DNA of 64,000 nucleotides from Antedon mediterranea (taxonomy: Eukaryota; Echinodermata; Crinoidea; Comatulida; Antedonidae), in assembly GCF_964355755.1 (NCBI RefSeq), contig NC_092673.1, positions 21,705,001 through 21,769,000 of the forward strand, in the 5' to 3' direction. Below, piece after piece: positions 11,798 to 25,100 of the stretch; within the stretch, counting starts at the first letter, position 1; each line of letters starts with the position of its first letter. The translations under genes and the position numbers were made by a program. The notes below the pieces were generated by a model. The model saw only the letters and a list, made by a program, of their open reading frames with translations, was not told the DNA's origin and searched no databases.

Positions 11798-12304
11798 GAT
11801 CATCTCGGTCGCGTTTCATTTCGGTCGCGTGTCAATTAAGGTCAATTTTCAACAATATCGATCGTGGTGTATGGCGCGTCAATTATGCATAAAGCATACG
11901 AAAATGGATGCTATTGTAGGATTGAGACTTAACTGACGTCCGATTTAACTCTCTTTCAGCACTCGGTGTTATACGTGTAGCAGTTCGAATTTATAAACCT
12001 GTTTGCATTTGTAACAATGTTTATCTATATTTTAAGGACACAACAAGTAGCTTACGAAGACGACTCCAATATGTTAATAATTATGAATGAGTAAATTGGG
12101 AATATTTGTTTGGTGCCAGTTAAAATCAGCATGGAGTAAAGTGAGAGAATTTACTGAGCTTTTTTATACACTATATTGCACTGAAAGATATTATTACGAT
12201 TATGTATGTAATGTAACATTTTTTAAAAGCATAATGCATTGACGTGTCGCATTATGTCTCGTGCTATTGAATTAGAATGAAACCATATTGTCCCAACAAC
12301 ATAG

Positions 12305-13724
12305 AGGACCAACAGCGACCTTGAGGGGTATCACAACAGGTGTCTCGAAAACAGAGACCTCGAAAACAGAGACCCGAGACACAGGGTCTCTGTTTTCGAC
12401 AAAATCTCGAAAACAGAGACTCCACTAAAACGTCTCAATATTAAGTCAATATTACGTTATATAGGGGGTCTCTGTTTTCGAGAAAAATTCGAAAACAGAG
12501 ACCCCCACTAAAACGTCTCATTATATTGGGGTCTCTTTTTTCGAGATTTCCCGAGACCCCCTAATATAATCCCTGTTTATTAAGAGTGTTGCAAATACCC
12601 ACCAAGCTTGGTCATAAATTATTAACACCCAACTTTTATCGCAAAAACCGTGAATTTATGTTTATTTATTTATCTATTTTTTTATTTTTTTTTTAATTCA
12701 TTTCTTTTTTAAGGCTCGCCCAACACAATATATTTGTCTTCATCCTCCAGTCTGCCTCAAAGTCTGACCTCATATCATTTTGTTATTGCATTGTACGTTA
12801 TTATCTTTTATGCTTGTAAATAAATGTTACGAAACTAGTGTCAGCTTTTTAAATAATCTCCCGCTTTTTAGCTTCTAAAAGACGCAGCATGCATTTATAC
12901 ATCTTACTTCTAGGACGTCGACCTTGTATTCCAAAATACACGCGTTCAAGAATTCATCAATTTCTTCTTATCGTTGCGGCATGTTCTTTGATCGGCATAT
13001 CAGTTACCGTTTATTACTGATACGTCATTCTTGAGACGTTTTAGTGGGGACTCCACCCCCACTAAAACGTCTAAATAATACGTTATATAGGGGGTCTCTG
13101 TTTTCGAGTTTTTCTCGAAAATAGAGACCCCCTATATAATGTAATATTGAGACGCTTTAGTGGGGGTCTCTGTTGAACAGAGACCCCCTATATAACGTAT
13201 TATATAGGGGAAACAGAGACCCAGGGTCTCTGTTTTCGAGAAAATCTCGAAAACAGAGACCCCCTATATTACGTAATATTGAGACGTTTTAGTGGGGGTC
13301 TCTGTTTTCGAGATTTTCTCGAAAACAGAGACCCTGGTCTCTGTTTTCGAGGTCTCTGTTTTCGAGACACCCGTATCACAACAGACTGAATCGAAAAGGA
13401 CGACGTGGTAAGAAAATTACTTATCAATTATTAATATTATGTATTATGTTGTTAACTTGCTCATGATAATTATAGTATATCGTTATTTTTTTTATTTCAG
13501 CAAAACTTCAACTCTACCTCTTAATCGGGCTGCTGCATGAAGAGAGTCAGAATGTTCACATCACAATGGAATTAGTTCATCGCGAAGATGTTGGCCGGCT
13601 TCAGCGACAAGCTTACCGACGTGCAACTAGAACGCTCTTACGCCTCTGGGACGAGTATCGCGCAGGCCAACGATCAGAGAGATCGATCCTTACGCTGGAT
13701 CGCGCGTTACTGTATATCAAATGA
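12305..13724 (+). pseudogene. MULE transposase C-terminal remnant, split by an insertion
   Basis: The exon pieces 12,305-12,339 and 13,385-13,407 (interrupted by the foldback element) plus exon 13,501-13,724 read in one frame. The frame crosses an AG acceptor at 12,304, donor GTAAGA at 13,408 and acceptor TTTATTTCAG at 13,500. The translation contains DLEGYHNRLNRKGRR, then LYLLIGLLHEESQ and RRATRTLLRLWDEYRAG before the stop. The EG-[YW]-HNRLN plus 'YLLI.LLH.E' arrangement is what I associate with the C-termini of MULE-type transposases in invertebrate genomes. The catalytic core is absent and the reading frame is broken by the insertion, so it is non-functional. Confidence 0.62.
12339..13372. 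mobile_element. Palindromic foldback element built from TCGAAAACAGAGACC units
   Basis: Both ends read GGTGTCTCGAAAACAGAGAC in inverted orientation. GTATCACAACA(G) is directly repeated immediately outside (12,328-12,339 and 13,373-13,384), an 11-12 bp target duplication. The termini (12,339-12,560 and 13,025-13,372) hold at least ten copies of the 15-mer TCGAAAACAGAGACC in both directions, interspersed with ACTAAAACGTCTC and ACGTTATATAGGGGG. The centre (12,560-13,020) is unrelated AT-rich DNA without an ORF. Confidence 0.85.
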
Positions 13725-14464
13725 TGTTCGCGATTTGTAAATGAGATAGATGTAAATATTGCTAATAAATAAAAGATTTAAAAAATAGATAAATTAAATA
13801 ACGTCTGTAGATGTAAATTGAGGTAAACATTGTTAATAAATAAAATATTAAATACATAGATAAATTAAATAACGTTTGTAGATGTAAATAAAAAGGTTTC
13901 AATTTGAATGATGAATGTAAACATTTGTATTGTATATGCGTTTTTGTTTTAAAAATAAAAGGATTGAATTGAAAAACAGTGTGAAACGAGTTTGTTTTGC
14001 ATTACATTAATGTATCTATAATGTTTTGTTTTTAAACATATGTAAATATTTGTGTATATGTTTTAGTTTTAAAAATAAAAAGATTGAATGATCATTGACA
14101 AAAGTGTAAAGTGAGTTTGTATGTTATTTTTCCCGTCGGAAACAAATAGAATATTTAGAAAATATATCAAAATATAATGCTTATAATATAATTATAAAAA
14201 CATTTAAAAAAAAAGTTAAACTAATATTAATAACATACATACTGTTTTTACAATATTTATTTAAATATAATGATTATTAATTATATAAAATCATTTTTAA
14301 ATAAACACCTAAAAAATAATAGAGACTACACTTCGATCTTTAATTAGAGCTTACAGTGTACAGTACTGCATTGAGCGGCGTTCCATAGAAATCGCCGGAA
14401 CTTCGATTTACCGGAAGCGCGACCGAAATGAAACGCGACCGAGATGATCCGATACCGGCCTAGG

Positions 14465-15360
14465 GGCCTATCACACCAAAATCAGTCCGGGCCAAAATCG
14501 GTCCGGCGGACCAGTTTTGGCTGCCAAAATCAGTCCGGGGGACCATTTATGGCTGCCAAAACCTGTCCGGCCGGACCAATTTTGGCCGCCAAAACTGGTC
14601 CGGGCAGTAGGACTGTTTTTGGCCGCCAAATATGGTCCGGTCTTACAAATATATGGTGCGCAAAATGAGTCGTAATGTATATATCATTAAAAAAAAGGCC
14701 ATGATTAGTCATTATTGAAAACTACGGGGATTTATTTGTTATTTTAATATTATAAATTAAGCCTGTTTTTTTTATTATCATTATTAGTAGTAACTCATCA
14801 ATAATTAATACTAATTGTTAAGCTTTTTGTATACAATATGTATCTCTGCCTGTTTTTAATCCATTTTTTCTTTTTTAACATCTTCGTTTCCCCATGATGT
14901 TAAAAACAATTTAATTTATTAATTATTTATGGTTAATCAATCAATATATCAATTCAATACAATTATTATAAAACAATTATCCAATATTGATTAGGCTGAG
15001 GACGGAAAAAGGCCTCAATCATAAATAAAATCTAGCTGGCAATATCAGCGTCTCATACCCGTTCATGTGAGTGTGTGGCAGGCCGAAATATGAGTGAACA
15101 CCTAAGTCATGTTTTTAGATAAAATACATTTATTTATAGTATTTATCCGACAAGAACTTACTAATATATATCATGGGATATTTTTCTAGCCATAAACAAC
15201 TTAAAACAGCATCATAGGCCTAGTAATTCAATTAAAATCGACAGAAGAAAAGCCCGGACCGATTTTGGCAGTGGCGGACTGCTTTTGGCCACAATTTTAA
15301 AGCCAAAACTGGTCCGGCCGGACCGATTTTGGCCCCGGACCATATTTATCGTGACAGGCC
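14465..15360. mobile_element. Foldback element with GGTCCGG / CCAAAA modules
   Basis: The termini are GGCCTATCAC and, inverted, GGCCTGTCAC. Inside each end are arrays of a module resembling GCCAAAACTGGTCCGGCCGG, about seven at the left (14,475-14,645) and four at the right (15,250-15,345). The middle is AT-rich and has no coding sequence. The short ORFs on both strands at the left arise from the repeat array. Confidence 0.72.
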
Positions 15361-15562
15361 TACTAGAGGCCTATATATTATAATATTATTTAATATTCAT
15401 AATTGAATAGCTTGCTTGCTTATAAATAGTATTATTACTTACTTAGTATATTATAATGTATATATTCCTTGTTTAGTCTATTTTTAGAATAAATTAATAA
15501 CATTTTATTCAACATAATAAGATAAAAATGACAAAAGTTTTTGTTTAATAGCTTAAAGAATC

Positions 15563-18500
15563 ATGTCGACACCAAACAATCCAAGGTCAATAAAGCGTAC
15601 GTCAACTTCGGAGTACATCTCCCCATCCACAAGACGAGTACATTCAAGATTAGGAAGTGGATCCATTGCCACAACTTTTGTGAATGTGTCCGAGAACGAT
15701 GATGCAGCTGAGCGACGAGAACGACGTAGGTCTAAGGTGTTGGAACTTCAGCGACAGTTACAGAGTCCAGCTACACCAACCAATAGGAGGCGGTCACTAC
15801 CTTTAAATGGTTTATCCACTGACCAACTGACCGAACACTATTCAAGCTGCATCAAATTGTCGGCTGAAAATGTAAGTGGTTTTTTGGGTGGGAGGTTTAG
15901 GAGGAAATAATAAATCATGTCATGTATAGAGACCCATATTTCACATAGCATTGCTTAATCCTAAGGAAAGATGCTTTACCTCATCCTTCAGATAAGATGT
16001 AAAGCTGTTTTATCTCCCGGTGGGTTGATCACGGTAGGCGCTGCACTATCGTGGGTCCATAAAGGGTCTAATGTCAATTTCCTCAACTGCGGATAAACAC
16101 ATTACATTTAACCATGGTATTTTTTTTTATAGAAAATCAACGCAAAGAATGCATTTGGTTTACATTTGATTGACTATATGTCTGAAATGCTAAAGGAGAA
16201 GATGGGAGATCTTACAAACTTTCAGGTTTGTTAAAACAATTTATTGTCACTACACTGTCAGGCTTTTTGGGACAAAAAAATGTGCCCAAATATGGTAGTG
16301 ATATGCCTAAATATGGTAGTGATATGCCTAAATGTGGTAGTGCTATGCCTAAATGTAATTTCTTGCCGTAATAACTGTATTTGTGTCTATAAATGACTCA
16401 ATAATCACTATACTTGATTTAATTTGCAATTTTAGATGGCAAGCTGTACACTTGATGCTAGTGCTAAGATCTATGCAGGGAGAGTAGATGCTGTACATGC
16501 AGATACCTACAAGGTCCTTAGTGGTCTAGGCCATTCTGATAAATCAAATCAAAAAGGTTGGTTTATTTCATGCATAGTTATTGCCTACAATGAGTTGAGT
16601 GACCGAGTTCTGTTTATAATAATAATATTTGTTCTTACATACAGCTTATTACACAATGCTTCTAAGCGCTTTACATTATTACCCCTGTCATTCTTTTGGA
16701 TCAAACACATATAGAAACATCCTCCCATAATGTAGCTAGTAATCAGCTTAATAACTACAAAATGGGTGCAGGGTCAAGGCTCTCCTTAATATCTGGTGGT
16801 AAAACAAGTCCTTTTGGTTTACTCTTTCTGTCTTATGTACACTTTAAAGCACAGAGTTCAACCATGTCACCCTGGTGTTCCAGTCCATCTTAGGCCTGCC
16901 AAATGAGCTCTGTTTGGTGTTAGCTGTACAGTATGACATGAAGGGACACTTGAGGGAGATGAAAATTGTATGGAATTCAGCCAATTAAGCTCATTCTCCT
17001 ACTTTACAATTCCAACATTGTAGGTTTTGTCCATGTCTGTTTTTCCCACAATTTTACCATCCTTATTAAGATATGATATCGGTACATATTTCAATTTTTT
17101 TGCAATTTGTTCAAAATATGAGCAACATACAATAAAATGAATAACATTACATTATTGAATAATTTGCTTGACAGAACAACATGAGGGTGATGATGCCAAG
17201 GAAACAAAGAAGAAAAAAGTAAGTTAGCATTTTTAAAGATCTCCACTTTCAAAGTCTGTCTATATACATTTTCTTATAATTGAAATTTGTGTATTTAAGG
17301 CACGACATGGGAACACTGTGGTGACCAACCTTAACACAATCACAACCAACAAATTTGATTTAGAGTTTGAGGTAAGCACTGTTCACTACTTTACAACTAT
17401 AGTAGCAATGTCATTTGTTATACAGTCAACTCTCCCACTATCGTACTCACTGAAAATAGAAGTTTAGAATTTTCTTGTGGTCCTAATACTCTAGTAGCTA
17501 GATCAACTTTCGCATGCACTTTGAGGTCCAGAGAATTTGACTTCAGAAATTGGTTTAGGATGGTCAAACAATCATTTTTGGCTTGGTTACACATTTTGAA
17601 AATGTGGCGAAAGGTCAAAAGGTCAGGGTGAAAGGTTATAATACCAAACACCAATAGGTCCTTAAATCTCGACAACCACTGGTCACAGCAAGGTAATTTT
17701 GGTGTCAAATTGATCGGAAGGTATACATTTATATTCAGTCTAATGGGACAATTTAGTCAAAAATGACCGGAAATGCCATTTCTGACCTTTGACCCACTAC
17801 AGAGGGCATGTATGTATCTCCGTAAGTACTGGTCGTAGACACTTGAATTAGGTCCTAAAATGTTCACAGTATGCATTTATTTATTTGTTGCACATTTTGA
17901 AAAATGTTACAAAAGGTCAAAGGGTCAGGGTCAAGGGTTATATGAACAAACACAAATAGGTACTTGTATCTTGGCAACCACTGGTCGCAGCAAGTCAATT
18001 TTAGTCTCAAAATGTTGAGAAGGCATGTATTCATATTCAGTCTAATGAGACATTTTAGTGAAAAATGATCAGAAATGCCATTTCTGACCTTTGACCCACA
18101 TACCAGGGCATCTTAATATCTCTGTAAGTACTGGTCGTAGAAACTTAAATTTGGTATCAAATTGTTGGAAATATACATATTTACATTCATTCTAACAGAA
18201 AATTTGGTGAAAAGATGATCAGAAATTCTATTAATTACTAATGTTTCAAACAAAAAACATACCTCTACACAACTTATTCTTCACATTCATTTAGACTAGA
18301 CAAAAAGTAGTGAGCCCTCTAGCGGTCATTTGTGATTTCTGAGATTCATCGAAGCGCGACAACATCACCCGGAAATGATGTGAATTTAAAATTTTAATAG
18401 GGTTAAACTCTTTTAACCAATTGAAAGTCTTAAATTATAGTTCCTTATGAATAATTCATGAGAATAATTAAAGCAAGGGTTGAAGAAGCATGTGACTTGG

Positions 18501-21500
18501 TTTTTGGAACAGGATAGCAGTTATGATCGTGTCAGGTAATCATTGAATTTGCTCTTCTTTTTGTTAGATTTTATACGGTTTTTATCAATAATAATATTGT
18601 ACATTTTTACGAGACCATAAAAAAATTCCTCAATTTTTGAGTAAACGAGTGACTAAATAAAAAGTTACTATGTAATGTAAATATTCGTTTGACAAAATAT
18701 GGGCATGTTGATATTTTCAGGTATTTTTTAAATGGCGATTGAAATAGGTAAACAAATCACATGTATAACGGTGGTTTGTGCGAAGCTGGGCCTAGCCTTG
18801 ATGGTCCAACGCGTACTGCGTGTTAATCAATGCGTATAAGATACACACGTAGTCGTTTAGGCCAATTTTTTTACATGTTTATTTATTAATATTAGGCCCC
18901 ATTCTCATTTATTTTAATTAATGTACTGAATGTACCACACTTTACAACTCTATATAAATTAGATTTTGTACTTGTATTAAATTCAAACGTTTTATGGGAT
19001 TTAAAACATCAAGCTAGGCCTTGTAGTAGGCCTAGGACCACATGCTAGGTTTTTCAGCCTAATTTATCATGCAGTAGGCCTATACCTCTAGTCCATCTTT
19101 CAAATACATATTTAAATTAACATACTTTTTATATTTCTATATTTTTTATAGGATCTGACTCCAGAAAACATTTGCATCACTTGAAAGCGGCTATTTATGG
19201 ACAGCATGTTGACATTAAAAAAAATTTGACCAGCTCTTATTAATTAAATGTCTTTTAAATTAAAGGTTTTCATTATAATGAAATGTACGGTGACAGAAAT
19301 TTAAATGATTCTCATAATTGAGGTTTCTCATAGATTTAATATTGAAGGTAAATAAATAAAGCTGTTTGTTATTCTTGCCTTTAGAAATAAACATGTTGTT
19401 AGTACTATATTATTAGGCCTAGGCCATTATACAAATTAAAACTAAACTAGATTTGAACTCGTCACTACGGACGAGTTAGGTTATCCGCAGCACGTCATAC
19501 GTTAGAATATTGCGCGCAGAAAAACGATTATGCCATTGAAAAAATGTTAGTGCGCTCTCTATTTTGTGTCACGTCTGAGTATATACGGTATACACTATAT
19601 TCTGTATACGTACTACATACAGTGCAGAATAGGTGAAAATAAGGGACCCAAGTTATTGACGCTTTTGGACATGATGACGTCATCACAATTTAAAAAATGG
19701 TAGATTATGCGAAAGATAATTGATTGGCATAGACAATATAAAAAAATGGGGGGAAATGGAATTCGGATAAGTGGAGATGCGCTCTATTAAATGTGATGAG
19801 CTATGACGAAAGAGACAAAAATCCTATATTTTATATTTGAGTGGCCATACGATGACGTCACTATGTCTTGTTAGCCATATCGATGCCTGATTCGATATCT
19901 ACAAATCATTAACTTCCAGAATGTGTAATTTAAAAGAAGTTCACCTCGTAGTTTACAATCTATGACTGTTTTAAAAAAGGCATAATTTTGACGAATTTTT
20001 CAACTTTTTCTTCAAAAACGCGCGCAAATTGTTGAATTCTACGTGCTCGTATGACGTGATTTTAAGTCGAAATTGATTGAAAATTGGTAAATTTACTAGA
20101 AAAGGCTGAAAAAACAAAAATCAAGCAAAAAAAAAATGTTTTTGCGCTACGTGCGCACGCGCGCGTAAAAAAAATGCGCACGCGTGGGAATTTTTGAAAT
20201 GCTCAAAATGCCCTGAAACGCGTAGAAAGTTGATTAGAAATGGATATTTCGCAATTTGAAATTTTAAACGCGCGTGCGCGCGTAACTTTATGTCAAACAT
20301 GCCATTTTTAATCCATAGAAAGTTTGCCCTTGATATGACTTAAATGTTCACCAAGTGTCATTACAAAATGACTTTTGGTTTTTAGTCTATGTTAAATACG
20401 CAAAATTCATAAAATCGCGCGTAGCTTACGCTGCGCGACTCTAAAGAAAAAAAACGAGCTGTCCTGCACTTCTACAGATAGAGGTAAATCTTCTGACAAA
20501 GTTATACGATGTAATGTTGATCAGAATTTGAGATACACGTGACACAAAATTTTGGGAAAGAAAGAAGAATAACATAGAAAAACTAGATTTGAACTCGTCA
20601 CTTTGACGAGTTCGGGTTATCCGCGCATACGCAACATGCACATACTTTAAACTATATGAACCTCGACAATTATTATGCCATCCTATGACATGAAATAAAT
20701 ATCTTTACAGTGCTGAATTGTACCGATGTTGTACAGTATTTACAGAATACACTGTATATGTTATATACAGTGTAGCATAGACGGAATTACGAGACCCATC
20801 TTTTAAATCCAATTATTAACACGATGACATCATCAAATTGACATATAAAGATAACCACTTTAGAAGATAATTATCTAAATAATTACATTAAAACAAATTT
20901 GAAGAATTTTGGGAACGTAAAAGTGAGATGCGCTCTCGTTTAAACGCAATGAACTTTTACGCAAGAGGTGAAAATATGACTTTTTGAATTCAACTGGCCA
21001 TATGATGACGTCACAACATCTGATTGAAAAAATATTCACATGAATTCGTATCTACAATCCAATAGCTTCAAGAAAACGTTTTAATAATGATTATCACTTA
21101 TAACTCTGACGAGCTATAACCGATTGAAATTTACTGTAAAGATAAAAATAAGTGACCCACGTTATTTACATTTTTAGACATGATGACGTCATAAAAATTA
21201 AAATATTTTAAACTCATGCGAAAGATAGTTGATTGACCTAGACAGTATTAAAATATATGAGGAAATGGAATACGTATAAGTGATATGCGCTCTATTTAAT
21301 GTAATGAGCAATAACGAAACAGTAAAAAATCCAATATTTTACATTTGTGTGGCCATACGATGACGTCATAACATCCGAGGGGTAAAGATTCTGCATGAAT
21401 TCATATCTACAACATATCTGCTTACATATTAAATTTTAAAAAATGGGGGTAACGGTTGATCCTGAGGAGCTATAATAGATTCAAAGTAGGCATAATTTTG

Positions 21501-22155
21501 ACAATATTTTGTCTTTCTTGAAACTAAAACGCACGAAAATTGTCTAAATCAACGTGTTCGTATGACGTCATTTTAATTTGAAATGATGTCAATCTTTTTT
21601 AAAATGACTAGGAAAGGCTGGAAAATCATAATTCAAGAGAAAAAAACATGATTTTCATGCACCGTGCGCACCATACGCGTAAATTTGTTTGCGCGCGCGG
21701 GAATTTTTGACATGTTTAAAATGTCATGATCAGCGTAGAAAGTTGATTAGAAATTAATTTTGCGCCTTTTGAAATTTTAAATGCGCGTGCGCGCGTAACT
21801 TCTTGTGAAACATGCCATTTTTAATCCATAGAAAGTTCGCCCTTGATATGACTTAAATTTTCACCAAGTATCAATAAAAAATGACTTTTGGTTTATAATC
21901 TATGATCAATCATTTAAATTCATAAAATCGCGCGTAACTCACGCTGCGCGACTCTAACGTCATATAACAAAGTTTCTTGCACATCTACAGCTACAGGTCA
22001 ATCTTTTGACAAAGTTATACAAAGTTACGTTTACAAGCAATAGGGGATATGCGACGCACAAAAATCCGGGAAAGAAAGAAGAATAACAAAGAAGATGAAA
22101 AAAAAGATATTTACAATCACATGGGTTATCCGCAACTTACTAGTTGCGGATAACC

Positions 22156-22186
<31 letters not shown>

Positions 22187-25100
22187 TCCTGACAATAACA
22201 AGGGGTTATCCGCCAAGTGCGGATAACCAAAAAATACAGTAATCATACTTAAGGCCTACACAGCAGTATCTTACTTGATTTGATTTTTTTCAAATATTTA
22301 ATTGATGAAATAAATGAGTTTGACTTTTTAATTAGTTGCCATTTTATTAGTTTCTGTGTGTTTTTATTTATATTCTTAAAATAATTGTATACAACAACTT
22401 TAAAGTATTGCGCAGAAGTGATCAAATTATAGTAGGCCTATTTGTATGTTATTGTCACTTAAAATTATGCAGTTAAAGCATTTGATTTTAGGGTGACAGA
22501 AACGGTTAGGCAAGAAAAGAAATAAATTTGGGAATTTTGTTATGCGGTAAAAACAATTAAACATAATTTACCCCTAATGCATGTAAATGTAGAAAACATT
22601 GCTTATGTTAGCGCGACCGAAACTCGCTACTGGGAATAGAGCCTGCAAAAGCGACGCGTACACACCTACTCGGGCACCGGCGGAGCGCGATCGATAGTAA
22701 ATATACCCGATTTCAAATGATCATAAAATTCTTTTAAAAAATATCAACATTTTGATTTTTTGAGGATTAAAAGTAAAGATATTGAAATTTAACATAATAT
22801 TTACAAATATGTATTTAAAAATTCGGAAACAATTTTAGCGTGATATTAAAACAAAGTTTTTAGAGTTCCGCGATTTCCTACGCAGGATTTGTTTGTTTTC
22901 ATTGTTAATGGGCGAATGTTACCTAAACTAGAATCGTTATAAATCTTTTAAATTTGTATTATAAGTAATTTCTTTAGTATTCTTAGTAACATCGAATGTC
23001 TCTAATTAACTAGCAGATATTTATACTAACTATTGTTCAATAATAAGCGTGTATGAAGTGAAAATCTATAGTAATAATGTTCTTAGTCAGTTTGTCTCGC
23101 TCGCGTGAAGTCTTCGGTTTTCTCAATACAATTCTCAGCGGTAAAGATAGGCTCGCGCTAATGTTTAAATCAAAAGCGCTCTCAAAACACTTTTTGTCCA
23201 AAATTCGCAATATGACGTGAGTGTGTCTTATATAAATGGTATGCAATAACTGATGCTTTAAATGGTTTCATTATAGGAATTACAACAAATCCTTTACTGT
23301 TTATAATTGTACTTTTGCTTTATAATGCTAGAAAATATTGTTGACCCCCCCCGAGGACGATCAAGTATTGATAGAAACGTCGAACTCAACAGTTCTTTTC
23401 AGAATGCTAGAAGTAACTTACCGTATTTATCCGAATAAACGCCCCGGACATTTATTGTTCAGAGGGGTGTTTAGGGGGAGGGATGTTTATTCGGTGGAGG
23501 CGTTTTTTTTTGTTTTTGATGTAATATGGTAAAAATATATGTATATCAAATAAATACACCCTAGATATAAAACAAGGCCATATAGATGGCTGCAGTCGCG
23601 TGCTCAAGTGAGTGTTTACCGACCGACCAACCGACCGACATAGTGAGCTGTAGAGTCGCGACGCGACTAAAAGTACAACACAATTAATATTTTAATAAGA
23701 ATAACTGGATTAAACCTCCTTCATCCGGGTGCAAGTACAATCATGATATTGAAAAGGTATCTGAGACAACTATAATAGACCAATTCATTGTCATCATTCT
23801 GTATATAACACTGTTGTATAATATTTTTGAATGTCACCGGCAAATTATACATAATTTATACACGTCTGTTCCCAGTGTACATAATAAAACAATATTTCTG
23901 GAGATTTATTATCAATACCACTAGAAATTTAGGTTTTTTTATTTTTAAAGTACTAAATGCATTGACAATAAAAGCATCAGAAGTGTATCATGATAAAATC
24001 ATACTACAACACACTACAGTACACAAGGGTGTTTTCAGGAAAGCTGGACATATTGAAACTATGTATTGGCATATATATACTGTATGCAAAAGACAGTGTT
24101 GATTGTTGACAAATTGTAGTTACAAACAAACAGATGACAAATTGTGTAATCGTGTCTCATATAGTGTCTCAGGATAATGATGTGTCATTGTTTTATATCA
24201 TTATACTGGCACCTGGAGAGGATTCGTTAAATGGAGCCTGTGACAGTGTCACTTTTATTCTAAAAGACAGAAACATTTTAAATAAACGCTCACCCCTCCC
24301 TTCGATTTAAACGCCCCGCCACATGCATATACACAACAAGCGCCAACTTGGTAATAATATAGACAATACTCACACAGATAATACAACTGAATAACCGATA
24401 CTTGAGGTATAACAATAATGTAACTTTATTAACAAAGCAAACAGTAAACATTCGTATGTAAAAACAACCACACGAGGAGGCTCATATGGAGCGCCGTACG
24501 TGACATAACAGCCAAACTGGCGTGACTACCTTTTTTTTTTTTTTTTCCTTTTCTCAAAAAAAAACAAAGTCAACAACAAAAACGGCAAATCGGGACAAAC
24601 TGTGAATCATATACAAAAAATTGAAAAACGAGCTGTCATCGGGTAGACTGCCCTCCAGCTTGGGGATTATTCTGCCCCACAATACTTATCAGGAATCACT
24701 TGTCAAGTACAAAATCGTTAAGATGAGTGGGTAAGCGATGACTGCGAGTAGATCGTCTGGGTTCTATCACTGGTGGTGGAATAACGACTTTATGAAGGTC
24801 GGTGAGAGGGCGGACATCATCAGAAGCAGCAGGAGTTAAGAACTCTGAGTCGGTACCAGCAGGCAATGGATCAACCTGGTAAGCGTGATCGGCTGGGGTT
24901 GACAGCTCAATAGGTATTTCTGTACGCGGTGGCTCAGGAATTTGATAATCATCATCGCTGTTCGAGTCCTCTTGGTAATAATGTTGCGATCGAGGAGATG
25001 GTGACGAGGGAACCTTGTAGCATTCCGTACGCTTGACTTTGTACGCCGTACTACGTAACTGAGAACCGATAAATTTGCGGATATTGCACCAAGTGTTATC

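Larger units (their letters stand above)
11798..14449. mobile_element. Degenerate Mutator-like transposon with 32-bp perfect TIRs
   Basis: The inverted repeats at 11,798-11,829 and 14,418-14,449 are perfect over 32 bp; the outer part is GATCATCTCGGTCGCGTTTC. Between them is a two-exon remnant of a MULE-type transposase C-terminus and a nested foldback element (12,339-13,372). Without the nested element it is about 1.6 kb, too short for an autonomous MULE, so most of the transposase has been lost. No convincing target duplication is visible outside the TIRs. Confidence 0.75.

Noticed and set aside
14444-14712. ORFs on both strands with GP/SG-rich repeats
   Set aside because: Produced by the GGTCCGG module array of a foldback element.
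22160-22184. Poly(A) run as evidence of a processed retrocopy
   Set aside because: It is flanked by GGTTATCCGC hairpins of a local repeat, and no gene-like sequence precedes it.
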